This document shows positions 24,056 through 32,847 of a DNA stretch of 64,000 nucleotides, piece by piece (the first letter of the stretch is position 1; the number at the start of each line of letters is the position of its first letter). The stretch is from JAFAYN01 sp963733105 (GTDB lineage Bacteria > Gemmatimonadota > Gemmatimonadetes > Longimicrobiales > Longimicrobiaceae): positions 372,001 to 436,000 of the forward strand of contig CAVTCB010000005.1 in NCBI GenBank assembly GCA_963733105.1, in the 5' to 3' direction. The notes beneath the pieces are model-generated. The model was given only the letters and a program-made list of their open reading frames with translations. It was not told where the DNA came from and searched no databases. The translations under genes and the position numbers were made by a program.

Positions 24056-25531
24056 GTGACCAAGGACAGCTCGTTGAACGTCGCCCGACTCCTCCTCCCC
24101 GCGCTGCGCTGGCAACCCGACACCGGCTACGGCCACCTGCGCGAGGAGATCGAGCAGGGGCTCCGCCTGGGCGTGGGGGGCTTCATCCTCTTCGGCGGCG
24201 AGGCCGCCGCCGTCCGCGAGCTGACGGACGAGCTGCACCGCCGCGCTCCCCACCCGCTCCTGGTGGCGAGCGACCTGGAGCGCGGGGCGGGGCAGCAGTT
24301 CCGCGGCGGCACCCCCCTCCCCCCCGCCGCCGCGCTGGGGGCGCTGGGCGACCCCGGGGTGGTGGGGCGCGCCGGCGAGCTGACCGCCCGCGAGGCGCGC
24401 GCCATGGGGGTGAACTGGGTGTACGCCCCCGTGGCCGACGTGGACCTGGAGCCGGAGAACCCGATCATCGGGACGCGGGCCTTCGGGACCGACCCGGAGC
24501 GGGTGGCGGAGATGGTGGCCGCCTGGGTGCGGGGGTGCGCGCGGGGCGGGGCGCTGTCGTGCGCCAAGCACTTCCCCGGGCACGGGCGCACGGTGGGCGA
24601 CTCGCACATCGAGCGTCCCTGCGTGGACCTCCCCCGCGAGGCGCTGGCCGAGGACCTCCGCCCCTTCCGCGCGGCCACCGAGGCGGGGACGGACGCCATG
24701 ATGACGGCGCACGTCTGCTACCCCGCGCTGGACGGGGACGGCAACCCCGCCACCCTCTCCCCTCCCATCCTGAACGGGGTGCTCCGGGGCGAGCTGGGCT
24801 TCGCGGGGCTGGTGGTGACCGACGCCATCATCATGGAGGGGCTCACCGAGGACATGACCGAGGCCCAGGCCGCTGTCCGCGCGGTGGCCGCCGGGTGCGA
24901 CGCCCTCCTCTACCCGGACGACACGGAGGCCGTGGTGCGCGAGCTGGAGGCCGCGCTGGCGGACGGCCGCCTCCCCCGCGAGCGGGCGGCGGACGCGCTG
25001 TCCCGGGTGGCCGAGGCGGCGGAGCGGGTGGCGGGGGGCCCCACCGGCGAGTGGGGGCGGGAGGAGGACCGCCGCTGGGCGCTGGAGACGGCCGTGCGCA
25101 CCCTGCGCGTGGTGCGCGGGAATCCCGCGCTCCCGGAGGGCGCGGTGCGGCTGGTGGAGGTGGAGGACGACGCCGGGGGGCCGTACCCGCCCTACCCGCG
25201 CGACGCCTTCCCCGCCGCGCTCCGCGCCGCGGGGGTGGAGGTGGGCGACGGGGGGACGTCGCTGGTGGTGGTGTACTCCGACATCCGCGCCTGGAAGGGG
25301 CGCCCCGGGATCTCCGCCGCGGCGCAGGCGCGGGTGCGCGAGGCCCTCGACGCCCATCCGGACGCCACCGTCGTCCTCTTCTCCCACCCGCGCCTGGCGG
25401 GCGAGCTCCCCACCGCGCGCAACCTCCTGGCGGCCTGGGGCGGGGAGGCGCTGATGCAGGAGGCGGTGGTGGCCCGGCTCACCGGGACCGCCGACGGCCT
25501 CCCCAGCTTCGCCACCGGGCTGGACCGCTGA
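24056..25531 (+). CDS. nagZ: Beta-N-acetylglucosaminidase, GH3 (NagZ)
   Basis: The product is 491 residues, a TIM-barrel GH3 enzyme with a C-terminal alpha/beta domain of about 130 residues. That makes it the two-domain, Bacillus-like form rather than the roughly 340-residue proteobacterial NagZ. The diagnostic loop KHFPGHGRTVGDSHIERP (near residue 170) supplies the His/Asp acid-base dyad, and the nucleophile Asp is in GLVVTDAIIMEGL near 260. It removes GlcNAc from muropeptides, feeding MurNAc species to AnmK and MurQ. No signal peptide is seen, so it is cytoplasmic. The start is a GTG. A strong terminator hairpin follows. Confidence 0.9.
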   Translation: MTKDSSLNVARLLLPALRWQPDTGYGHLREEIEQGLRLGVGGFILFGGEAAAVRELTDELHRRAPHPLLVASDLERGAGQQFRGGTPLPPAAALGALGDPGVVGRAGELTAREARAMGVNWVYAPVADVDLEPENPIIGTRAFGTDPERVAEMVAAWVRGCARGGALSCAKHFPGHGRTVGDSHIERPCVDLPREALAEDLRPFRAATEAGTDAMMTAHVCYPALDGDGNPATLSPPILNGVLRGELGFAGLVVTDAIIMEGLTEDMTEAQAAVRAVAAGCDALLYPDDTEAVVRELEAALADGRLPRERAADALSRVAEAAERVAGGPTGEWGREEDRRWALETAVRTLRVVRGNPALPEGAVRLVEVEDDAGGPYPPYPRDAFPAALRAAGVEVGDGGTSLVVVYSDIRAWKGRPGISAAAQARVREALDAHPDATVVLFSHPRLAGELPTARNLLAAWGGEALMQEAVVARLTGTADGLPSFATGLDR

Positions 25532-25542
25532 GCACACGGTGA

Positions 25543-25577
25543 ACGGGCGGCCGCGGGGACTCCCCGCGGCCGCCCGT
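25543..25577 (+). terminator. Terminator between nagZ and ampG
   Basis: A 16-bp perfect stem (25543-25558 with 25562-25577, 3-nt loop) is followed by CTTT. It lies 12 nt past the nagZ stop and only 36 nt before the ampG start. AmpG and the amidase would then need readthrough or a promoter within nagZ. Confidence 0.65.
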
Positions 25578-25613
25578 CTTTGGGCAGTCCCGGACCCCAA
25601 CGAAAGGACCCGC

Positions 25614-26945
25614 GTGGCCGCAGAACGATCCCCGTCGCTGATGCGCGTGTTCGGGCAGCCCAAGATGGCCGCCCTGATCCTGCTGGGCTTCGCCTCCGGC
25701 CTCCCGCTCTTCCTCACCAGCCGGACGCTCCAGGCGTGGATGACGGTGGAGAAGGTGGACCTCACCACCGTCGGGCTGGTGAGCCTCCTGGGGCTCCCCT
25801 ACTCCATCAAGTTCCTCTGGGCCCCGGTGCTGGACCGCTACGTCCCCCCCTTCCTGGGGCGGCGGCGCGGCTGGCTGGTCATCACCCAGGTCGCGCTCCT
25901 CCTGGCCATCGCCGGGATGTCGCTTCAGAACCCGCGAACGGGGCTGCAGCTCCTGGCCGTCAACGCGCTCCTGATCGCCTTCTTCAGCGCCACCCAGGAC
26001 ATCGCCTTCAACGCCTACCAGGTGGACGTGCTGGAGGACCGGGAGCTGGGGGTGGGCGCGTCGCTGGGGGTGCTGGGATACCGCATCGCGCTGATCCTCA
26101 CCGGCGGGGTGGCGCTGATGCTGGCCGACCGCATGCCCTGGCCCATGGTGTACCTGGTCATGGCCCTCCTGATGCTCGTGGGCGTGGTGGCCGCCGTGCG
26201 CGCCCCGGAGCCGGTGCTGCGCGACGCGCCCCCGCTCACCTTCGCCAGCGCCGTGGTGGGCCCCATCGGCGAGTTCTTCCGCAGGACGGGGACGGGGTGG
26301 GGGATCGTGATCCTCTTCTTCGCCGTCTGCTACCAGCTCGCCGACCGCTTCGCCGCCAACCTGGCGACGCCGTTCCTCCTGGAGATCGGCTTCACGCAGA
26401 CCGAGATCGGCGCGGTGCAGGGGGTGCTCGGGCTGGGGGCCACCATCGTGGGGGTGGTGGCCGGCGGGGTGATCATCGCCAAGCTGGGGATCAACCGCTC
26501 GGTGTGGATCTTCGCCTTCCTGCAGATCGGGAGCAACCTGGCGTACTACTGGGTGGCCCGCGTGGGGGCGGACCGCTCCGCCATGGTGACCGCCATCGTG
26601 GTGGAGAACTTCGCCGGCGGGCTGGTGACGGCCGTGTTCGTGGCCTTCATGCTGAGCCTGTGCGACAAGAGGTTCTCGGCCACGCAGTACGCGCTCCTCT
26701 CCAGCCTGATGTCCTTCGCGCGCGACTTCATCGTGGCCCCGTCGGGGGGGATCGCCGAGCGCACGGGGTGGCCCACCTACTTCCTGCTGACCCTGCTGGC
26801 CGGGATCCCCGCCGTGCTCCTCCTCCCCTTCGTCACCCCCTGGAACGCGGAGGTGCCCCGGGGCGCCGCCTCGCACAGCGGCGAGGTGGCCGACGACGCC
26901 GAAGCCGCCGGGGGGAACCGCCCCGACACGGAGGGGAGGGCCTGA
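25614..26945 (+). CDS. ampG: AmpG-type muropeptide permease (MFS)
   Basis: This is a roughly 443-residue major-facilitator protein with 12 predicted membrane helices. AmpG-like features are the opening LILLGFASGLPLFLTSRTLQAWM, PYSIKFLWAPVLDRYVPPFLGRRRGW in the first loop, and FFSATQDIAFNAYQVDVL. AmpG imports GlcNAc-anhydroMurNAc peptides across the inner membrane. The start chosen is the GTG at 25614, with AAAGGA five nt upstream; the open frame extends back to 25539, but that part lies in the terminator stem. Its stop overlaps the amidase start by one base (TGATG), so the two are coupled. Confidence 0.88.
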   Translation: MAAERSPSLMRVFGQPKMAALILLGFASGLPLFLTSRTLQAWMTVEKVDLTTVGLVSLLGLPYSIKFLWAPVLDRYVPPFLGRRRGWLVITQVALLLAIAGMSLQNPRTGLQLLAVNALLIAFFSATQDIAFNAYQVDVLEDRELGVGASLGVLGYRIALILTGGVALMLADRMPWPMVYLVMALLMLVGVVAAVRAPEPVLRDAPPLTFASAVVGPIGEFFRRTGTGWGIVILFFAVCYQLADRFAANLATPFLLEIGFTQTEIGAVQGVLGLGATIVGVVAGGVIIAKLGINRSVWIFAFLQIGSNLAYYWVARVGADRSAMVTAIVVENFAGGLVTAVFVAFMLSLCDKRFSATQYALLSSLMSFARDFIVAPSGGIAERTGWPTYFLLTLLAGIPAVLLLPFVTPWNAEVPRGAASHSGEVADDAEAAGGNRPDTEGRA

Positions 26946-28546
26946 TGCGCGTTCCCCTTCCGGCCGCCGTGCTGGCGCTGGCGGTGCTGGCCCCCGTCGC
27001 GGGGTGCACCCGCCCCGCTCCCACCCCCACGCGCGCGCCCGCTCCCGCGCAGCCGGGCGGCCTCCCGCCGGTCCCCGCGCGCACCGGGCCGCTGGCGGTG
27101 GACGTGGTCTACCCCGGCGAGGGGCAGGCGCTCACCGCCGCCGACAGCAACTTCATCTTCGGGAGCGTGGGGACCGGGGGCGCCTCGCTGCGCATCAACG
27201 GCGCCCCGGTGGAGGTGGCGCCCAACGGCGCCTTCCTGGGGTTCGTCCCCGTCCCCCGCGACGGCGTGTACGAGCTGACGGCCACCCGGGGCGGCGAGAC
27301 CCGGACGCTGCGGCGCACCGTGCGCGTCCCCGCCGCGCGCCAGGACCGCACCCCGCTCTCCCCCTTCGAGGCGAGCGACGTGTCGCGCACCGCGGCGCAG
27401 TCCGCCCCCTCCGCCCGGGACACCGCGGTGCGGGTGGGCGTGGTCCGCACCCGCCGTCCCGACGGGGCCATCGGGACCGCCGCGCCGGGCTCGGGGAACC
27501 CCTACCACTGGTTCTTCCCCGACGGCACGCGCTTCACCGTCCTGGAGACGCGCGGCGCCTCGCGCCGGGTGCGGCTCACCTCCGACCTGTCGGTGTGGAT
27601 GGACACCGCCGAGGTGCAGCTCCTCCCCGCCGGGACGCCGGGCCCCCGCGGCTCGGTGGGCGCCGTGCGCCTCGCCCGCGCGCCGGAGTGGACCGAGCTG
27701 CGCCTCGCCACCTCCGACCGCCTCCCCTTCCGGGTGGAGGAGACCGAGGACGGCTTCACCGTCACCGTGTACGGCGCCACCGGGCGCACCAACTGGCTCT
27801 ACTACGGCCCGCAGGACCCGCTGGTGCGTCACGCCGAGTGGGAGCAGGTGAGCGACGAGGTGTACCGGGTGCGCGTGACGCTCACGCAGCGCCCCTGGGG
27901 CTTCCTCCCCTTCTGGGACGAGCGCGGCAACCTGGTGGTGCGGCTGCGGCGCCCCCCCGCCATCGACCCGCAGGACCCGGTGCGGGGACTGTACCTGGGG
28001 ATCGACGCCGGCCACCCGCCCGGGGGCGCCATCGGCCCCACGCGCCTCACCGAGGCCGAGGCCAACCTGGCGATCGCGAAGCGGCTGGTGGCGCTGCTGC
28101 GGGCGCGGGGGGCGCGCGTGCTGGAGACCCGTCCCGACACCGCCGCCGTGGGGCTGGGGGACCGCCCGGCCGAGGCCACCGACTCCAGCGTGCACCTCCT
28201 GGTGTCGGTGCACAACAACGCCTTCCCCGACGGGGTGAACCCGTTCACCGGGAACGGGACCAGCGTCTTCTACAACCAGCGGCACTCGCGGGAGCTGGCC
28301 GTGCACCTGCAGGCCGAGCTGCTGCGGGAGATGGGGCTGCGCGACCTGGGGGTGTCGCGGGCGGACCTGGCGCTGGTGCGCCCCACCTGGATGCCGTCGG
28401 CTTTGACGGAGACGATGTTCCTGATGCTTCCGGAGCAGGAGGCGGCGCTCCGGGACCCGGCGGTGCAGGAGCGGATCGCGCGCGCGCACCTGCGGGGGAT
28501 CGAGGCGTTCCTGCGGGAGCGGGCGGCGGGGGCTCGTCCGCAATAG
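26945..28546 (+). CDS. N-acetylmuramoyl-L-alanine amidase (Amidase_3), lipoprotein
   Basis: The protein has 533 residues. It has a signal/lipobox (VLAPVAGC), a Pro-rich linker, beta-domains (about residues 45-125 and 155-330; Ig- and SH3-like in appearance) and a C-terminal zinc amidase domain. Zinc ligands are visible: GIDAGHPPGG (His), LTEAEANLAI (Glu) and LLVSVHNNAFPDG (His); the catalytic Glu is in ALTETMFLML. It cleaves the MurNAc-L-Ala bond in the periplasm, releasing peptides from glycan. It is the last gene of the recycling run and is translationally coupled to ampG. The tandem-hairpin element copy B begins about 10 nt after its stop. Confidence 0.9.
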   Translation: MRVPLPAAVLALAVLAPVAGCTRPAPTPTRAPAPAQPGGLPPVPARTGPLAVDVVYPGEGQALTAADSNFIFGSVGTGGASLRINGAPVEVAPNGAFLGFVPVPRDGVYELTATRGGETRTLRRTVRVPAARQDRTPLSPFEASDVSRTAAQSAPSARDTAVRVGVVRTRRPDGAIGTAAPGSGNPYHWFFPDGTRFTVLETRGASRRVRLTSDLSVWMDTAEVQLLPAGTPGPRGSVGAVRLARAPEWTELRLATSDRLPFRVEETEDGFTVTVYGATGRTNWLYYGPQDPLVRHAEWEQVSDEVYRVRVTLTQRPWGFLPFWDERGNLVVRLRRPPAIDPQDPVRGLYLGIDAGHPPGGAIGPTRLTEAEANLAIAKRLVALLRARGARVLETRPDTAAVGLGDRPAEATDSSVHLLVSVHNNAFPDGVNPFTGNGTSVFYNQRHSRELAVHLQAELLREMGLRDLGVSRADLALVRPTWMPSALTETMFLMLPEQEAALRDPAVQERIARAHLRGIEAFLRERAAGARPQ

Positions 28547-28556
28547 AGTCTGTCGG

Positions 28557-28700
28557 TGGGGCCGCTCCGGAGCCCGGCAAACGGCGCCGGTCTCCTGCGC
28601 GGGGGCGGTGAGCCTCGCAAACCGCGCGAGTCTCCCCGCCCCGGAGTGAGCCCCGCCAAACTGCGGCGGGTCTCCCTCCGTCACGGATCTTACGGGTACG
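28557..28700 (+). repeat. Tandem-hairpin element, copy B (three hairpins)
   Basis: H1 (28570-28594) pairs CCGGC/GCCGG, H2 (28610-28634) pairs CTCGC/GCGAG, and H3 (28648-28674) pairs CCCGCC/GGCGGG. All have the GAG-C ... AAAC loop ... T-CTC frame. Compared with copy A, H3 has changed on both arms while keeping pairing. The spacers between hairpins are nearly identical in A and B, as is the tail (CCTCCGT-ACGGATC). It occupies the start of the 404-bp gap after the amidase gene. Confidence 0.7.
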
Positions 28701-28751
28701 GCGGAACTGCGAACTGCACGCGCCTGCGGTTCCGGCGCGCATCCTGGGCGG

Positions 28752-28790
28752 CCCCCCACCCCCGGCCCCTCCCCCACAAGGGGGGAGGGG
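28752..28790 (+). repeat. 39-nt C/G-rich intergenic repeat
   Basis: This 39-nt tract (C6-A-C5-GG-C4-T-C5-ACAA-G6-A-G4) occurs again, exactly and in reverse orientation, at 44884-44922. Its second half can fold (CCCCTCCCCC against GGGGGGAGGGG around ACAA). Both copies are within 300 bp of a tandem-hairpin element. Confidence 0.7.
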
Positions 28791-28817
28791 AGAACTACAG
28801 GGGATTGTTCCGGGGTT

Positions 28818-28875
28818 GCAGTTAGTCCGCGAAGGCGGACTTCGTGCCTTTGTTGCAGCGAATTCATTCGCCCGG
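28818..28875 (+). repeat. ~58-nt intergenic repeat with GTCCGC/GCGGAC hairpin
   Basis: It contains a small hairpin (GTCCGC-GAA-GGCGGAC region) followed by TTGTTGCAGCGAATTCATTCGCC, whose end is palindromic. A reverse-strand copy at 61275-61333 differs at only a few positions. The terminal GTTGCAGCGAATT also occurs at 10632. It is a dispersed non-coding element. Confidence 0.65.
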
Positions 28876-28900
28876 CGCGGGGCTCTCCGCTGCAGGCTGT

Positions 28901-28942
28901 CCCCTGTTCCCTGTCCCCTGTTCCCTATCCCCTGTTCCCTGC
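28901..28942 (+). repeat. 14-bp tandem repeat, three units
   Basis: Three units of CCCCTGTTCCCTRY (28901-28914, 28915-28928, 28929-28942) lie directly upstream of the metalloprotease start at 28951, where a ribosome binding site would be expected. Copy number could vary by slippage. Confidence 0.7.
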
Positions 28943-28950
28943 CGTCCAGC

Positions 28951-31908
28951 ATGACCGCACACCTCCGGCGCCTCCTCCTGGCGGGCGTCCTGCTCGCCGC
29001 CGCCGTCTCCCGCGCTTCCGCGCAGCTCCCCCCGGACGCGCGGTGGAGGACGTTCGACACGCCGCACTTCCGGGTGCACTACACCGAGGGGCTGGAGGGG
29101 CTCGCGCGGAGGGCCGGGGACCGGGCGGAGACGGCGCACGCGGAGATCTCGCGGACGCTGGTGAGGGCGCCGCGGGGGAAGGTGGACCTGCTGCTCACCG
29201 ACAACGTCGACTTCGCCAACGGCTACGCCACCCCGTTCCCCACCAACCGGGTGGTGGTCTACGCCCACCCGCCGGTGGACGAGCCCACCCTGGCCTTCTA
29301 CGACGACTGGCTCCAGCTCGTCATCACCCACGAGCTGACCCACACCTTCCACGTGGACTACGCCGGGGGGATCTGGAGGCCGCTCCGCTCCGTCTTCGGG
29401 CGCGCCCCCTTCCTCTTCCCCAGCGCCGTCACCGCGCCCTGGTTCACCGAGGGGCTGGCCACCTACGTGGAGTCGCGTCTCACGGAGGCCGGGCGGGTGC
29501 GCGGGACCGTGCACGACATGACGCTGCGCGCGGCCGTCCTGGAGGACCGCTTCTTCCCCATCGACCGGGCCACCGGCGACCCCGCCACCTGGCCCGGCGG
29601 CTCCACCCGCTACGTCTACGGCTCGCTCTTCGTGGACCACCTGGCGCGCCGCTACGGGCCGGAGAAGGTGGGCGAGTTCGTCCGGGTGGCGGGGGGCGCG
29701 CTCGTCCCCTACCGGCTGGACGCGGCGGCGCGGCGGGCGTTCGGCGTCCCCTTCACCCGCGCCTGGCGCGAGTGGGAGGCGGAGCTGCGCGCGCGCTACG
29801 GGGCGCAGGCCGACTCGCTCCGCGCCGCGGGTCTCACCCGGCCCGAGGTGCTCACCCGGGAGGGGCGCGTCGCCTCCTTCCCCCGCTTCTCCCCCGACGG
29901 GCGGACGGTGGCGTACGCCGCCTCCACCGGGCGCGAGGAGGCCGCGACGCGGCTCCTCCTCCCCGGCGGCGGGGAGCGCGACCTCGTCCCCCGCACCACG
30001 CTCGGGCCCGCCGCCTGGATTCCCGGCACGGGCGACCTCCTCCTCGCCCAGCTCGACTACACCGACCCCTACCACGTCCTCTCCGACCTGTACCGGGTGG
30101 GGGAGGACGGCGAGTCGAGGCGGCTGACCACCGGGGCGCGGCTCACGGAGCCCGACCCCGCGCCGGACGGGCGGCGCGCCGTGGCGGTGCGGGGCGGAGA
30201 GGGGACCGGCGTCCCCGTGGTGGTGGATCTCGCCACGGGCGCGGCGCGCCCCCTGGCCGAGCCGTCGCCCGACGTGCACTGGGCGCTCCCCCGCTGGTCG
30301 CCGCGCGGGGACCGGATCGCGGCGGTGCGGTGGCGCGCGGGCGGCTTCCGCGACGTGGTGGTGATGGACACCGCGGGGCGCGTGCTCCGCGAGCTGACCC
30401 GCGACCGCGCGGTGGACGACGCCCCCGCCTGGTCGCCGGACGGGCGCTGGGTGCTCTTCTCCTCCGACCGCACCGGGATCGCCGACCTGTACGCCTACGA
30501 CCTGGAGGGGGACCGCCTCCTGCGGGTGACGCGCGTCCTCACCGGCGCCTTCCAGCCGGACGTCTCCCCGGACGGGCGTTGGATCGCCTTCGCCCTCTTC
30601 GCCGCGGACGGCTACCGCGTCGCCCGCATCCCCTTCGACCCGGCGGGGTGGAGCCCCGCTCCCCCCGTGCGCCCGGAGGTGGCGGGAGCGGGGGGCGACT
30701 CCGCCCGCTTCGCCGCGGCGGCCGGGGGGCCCGACCGCCCCTACTCCCCCTGGCGGAGCCTGGCCCCCGCGGGGTGGACGCCGGTGGTCTACGCGGACGA
30801 CGATCTCGGCGTGGGGCTGGGGGCCCTGGTCCTCGGGGCGGACCTCACCGATCGGCACTCCTACAGCGCCTTCGCGCTCCTCTACCCGGACGGGACGCGC
30901 CTGGACGCCGACCTCTCGTACCGGTACCGCGGGCTGGGCGTCCCCGTGCTGGACCTGGCCGCGGTGCAGGAGTGGTCCGTGGCCGGGCGGCTGGGCGCCG
31001 CCGCGCTCCTGGAGCGGGAGCGCTCGGCCAGCGCCTCGCTCACCTTCCCGCGCCCGCGCTACCGCTCCTACGCCTGGCTGAGCGCGGGGGCGGACGCCGT
31101 GCTCCGCCGCCGCGAGTGGGGGAGCGACCCGGACACGGCGGGCGCCGCCGGCTTCGAGGGCGACGACCCGGCCGACCTGGGGGCGGCGCTGACGGCGGGG
31201 ATCACCACCGCGCGCGGGTACGCCTTCTCCGTCAGCCAGGAGGACGGCTTCCTCCTCTCCGCGACCGCGGAGGGGCGCCACTATGCGCGGGCCTTCGCCG
31301 GAGAGGAGGAGGCCACGGGGTACCTCCGCCTGGTGGGGCGGGGCCGGGGGTACCGGGGGATCGACTTCGGCGGGTTCGCGCGGCACGCGGCGGCGGTGCG
31401 CGTGGCCGCGGGGATGGAGACGGGGCCGCGCAGCCCCGGCCTGCGCGTGGGGGGGACGGGCGGCGCCGCCAACCCGATCCCCCTGGCGCTCGACCTGGCG
31501 CGGGGGAGCAGCCTCACCTTCCCGGTGCGCGGCTACGCCGAGGCGGCGCAGCGCGGCAACCGCGCGGTGAGCGCCACCGCCGAGTACCGCGTCCCCCTGG
31601 CCCTGGTGGAGCGCGGGATCGGGGTGCTCCCCGTCTTCCTGGACCGGCTCTGGGGCGACGTGTTCGCGGACGCGGGGGCGGCGTGGTGCGCAGGCGCGTG
31701 CGGCGGGCGCTTCCCCACCGGCCCCCGCTCCTTCGACCCCCTGGTCTCCGTGGGCGCGGAGCTGGCCGCGGACCTCACCGCCGGCTTCTTCGTGGGGATG
31801 ACCCTCCGCGGCGGCGTGGCCGTGCCCCTGAGCACGCTCCCCGTCACCGGCGGCGGGGAGCGCCGCCCCGACTCCGAGCTCTACCTGCGCTTCGGCCGGT
31901 CGTTCTGA
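28951..31908 (+). CDS. Secreted metalloprotease fused to TolB-like propeller and C-terminal beta-barrel
   Basis: The product is 985 residues. The signal peptide ends ASAQ near residue 24. Residues about 30-280 form a gluzincin peptidase-MA-like domain: zinc motif HELTH in LQLVITHELTHTFHVDY (near 130) and the third ligand Glu in APWFTEGLATYVE (near 168). Residues about 300-570 carry propeller repeats (PRFSPDGRTVAYAA, PAWSPDGRWVLFSS, PDVSPDGRWIAF). From about 595 (PYSPWRSLAPAGWTPVVY) to the end, alternating hydrophobic strands end in LYLRFGRSF. A terminal Phe is the outer-membrane barrel signal. I infer an outer-membrane-anchored protease; the substrate is unknown. The start is the ATG at 28951, with no Shine-Dalgarno but a 14-bp tandem repeat upstream. 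Confidence 0.8.
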   Translation: MTAHLRRLLLAGVLLAAAVSRASAQLPPDARWRTFDTPHFRVHYTEGLEGLARRAGDRAETAHAEISRTLVRAPRGKVDLLLTDNVDFANGYATPFPTNRVVVYAHPPVDEPTLAFYDDWLQLVITHELTHTFHVDYAGGIWRPLRSVFGRAPFLFPSAVTAPWFTEGLATYVESRLTEAGRVRGTVHDMTLRAAVLEDRFFPIDRATGDPATWPGGSTRYVYGSLFVDHLARRYGPEKVGEFVRVAGGALVPYRLDAAARRAFGVPFTRAWREWEAELRARYGAQADSLRAAGLTRPEVLTREGRVASFPRFSPDGRTVAYAASTGREEAATRLLLPGGGERDLVPRTTLGPAAWIPGTGDLLLAQLDYTDPYHVLSDLYRVGEDGESRRLTTGARLTEPDPAPDGRRAVAVRGGEGTGVPVVVDLATGAARPLAEPSPDVHWALPRWSPRGDRIAAVRWRAGGFRDVVVMDTAGRVLRELTRDRAVDDAPAWSPDGRWVLFSSDRTGIADLYAYDLEGDRLLRVTRVLTGAFQPDVSPDGRWIAFALFAADGYRVARIPFDPAGWSPAPPVRPEVAGAGGDSARFAAAAGGPDRPYSPWRSLAPAGWTPVVYADDDLGVGLGALVLGADLTDRHSYSAFALLYPDGTRLDADLSYRYRGLGVPVLDLAAVQEWSVAGRLGAAALLERERSASASLTFPRPRYRSYAWLSAGADAVLRRREWGSDPDTAGAAGFEGDDPADLGAALTAGITTARGYAFSVSQEDGFLLSATAEGRHYARAFAGEEEATGYLRLVGRGRGYRGIDFGGFARHAAAVRVAAGMETGPRSPGLRVGGTGGAANPIPLALDLARGSSLTFPVRGYAEAAQRGNRAVSATAEYRVPLALVERGIGVLPVFLDRLWGDVFADAGAAWCAGACGGRFPTGPRSFDPLVSVGAELAADLTAGFFVGMTLRGGVAVPLSTLPVTGGGERRPDSELYLRFGRSF

Positions 31909-31986
31909 GGCCGGCACGGATTCTGAAGTGCGGAGGGGGGCAGGCGGGGACCTCCCCGCGCGCGTAACTCCAGGAAGGAGCGCATC

Positions 31987-32316
31987 ATGGGCGGAAAGAG
32001 ACCCGACCAGCACAACATCGACCCGCGCGAAGCCGGGGCGACGGACTACAAGAGCCTCCCCCAGACGGGGGGAAAGGGCGGCAGCAGCCTGGACGACACC
32101 GTGGAGCTGGACCGGCAGCGGGTGGGGCAGGACCTGGCCGAGAACCCGCTCCCCGGCCAGTCGCGCGGCATCCCGATGCCCGGGGCGCACCCGGCGCCCT
32201 CGGTGCACGCGCAGGCGGGGCGGCCGGTGGACGAGGACCCCGCCTCCGGCGACGACGAGCGGGCCCGCGAGGCGCGCGGGAACACCGACGCCGGGCGGGA
32301 CGAGGTGGGCGCGTGA
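31987..32316 (+). CDS. Small hydrophilic disordered protein
   Basis: This 109-residue protein is rich in Gly, Asp, Arg and Pro and has no predicted fold, signal or membrane segment (MGGKRPDQHNIDPREAG at the start). AGGAAGGAG upstream of the ATG is a strong ribosome binding site, and the stop overlaps the next gene by 4 nt (GTGA), so it is very probably translated. Its composition resembles desiccation- or stress-type hydrophilic proteins, but no family motif is recognised. Confidence 0.55.
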   Translation: MGGKRPDQHNIDPREAGATDYKSLPQTGGKGGSSLDDTVELDRQRVGQDLAENPLPGQSRGIPMPGAHPAPSVHAQAGRPVDEDPASGDDERAREARGNTDAGRDEVGA

Positions 32317-32630
32317 GCCGGAGCATGGGCGGGGAGCCCGGCGGCCCCACGCAGGACGCCGGGAGCCCGGGCCAGCCCGGCCTCCGCAAGGAGGTGGGGA
32401 GCGCCGCCTCCTCGCAGAAGCACCCCCCGTACGTCCCCGAGCAGGAGGAGGACGCGCCGGTGCAGGCGTCCGCCCCCAGCCCGGAGCCGGTCCCCACGCA
32501 GGCGGCCAACGCGCACGGGCAGGACAAGGCGGACGCCACCCCGCAGCCGGCCATCCGCGAGGGGAGCATGTACGAGCAGCGGCCCGGCGAGGACAAGGAC
32601 ACCCCCCCGTCCACCACGGGCGGACAGTGA
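32313..32630 (+). CDS. Small hydrophilic disordered protein, partner of the preceding gene
   Basis: This 105-residue protein is rich in Pro, Gln, Ala and acidic residues (SQKHPPYVPEQEEDAPVQAS in the middle) and has no fold signal. The GTG start overlaps the previous stop as GTGA, so the two are cotranslated. Similar composition and the shared GG-P-Q-D style hint at common function. A 13-bp terminator hairpin follows 20 nt after the stop. Function unknown. Confidence 0.5.
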   Translation: MSRSMGGEPGGPTQDAGSPGQPGLRKEVGSAASSQKHPPYVPEQEEDAPVQASAPSPEPVPTQAANAHGQDKADATPQPAIREGSMYEQRPGEDKDTPPSTTGGQ

Positions 32631-32652
32631 TCTGAACGCGTCTGGACCTCTT

Positions 32653-32682
32653 CGACGCGGCCCCGGTTTCGGGGCCGCGTCG
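32653..32682 (+). terminator. Terminator after the small-protein pair
   Basis: A 13-bp stem (32653-32665 with 32670-32682, loop GTTT) is followed by CGCTTTCC. It ends the two-gene unit and insulates the reductase promoter downstream. Confidence 0.65.
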
Positions 32683-32847
32683 CGCTTTCCCGAACCCATC
32701 CGTTTCCACAGTTTCGCCACGCCGTGGCGAAGCCTCTAACTCCCCGCGCGCGTCCCGTTTATCCCCGCTCCCACCCCGCTCCGGAAGTCCGAAAACCCCT
32801 CCGCGGGGTATCAACCGGGTATGCTCTTTGCACGCCCCACGCGACGC

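Noticed and set aside
28901..28942. Possible CRISPR-like array
   Set aside because: The 14-bp units are directly adjacent with no spacers, and no cas genes are present. It is a simple tandem repeat.
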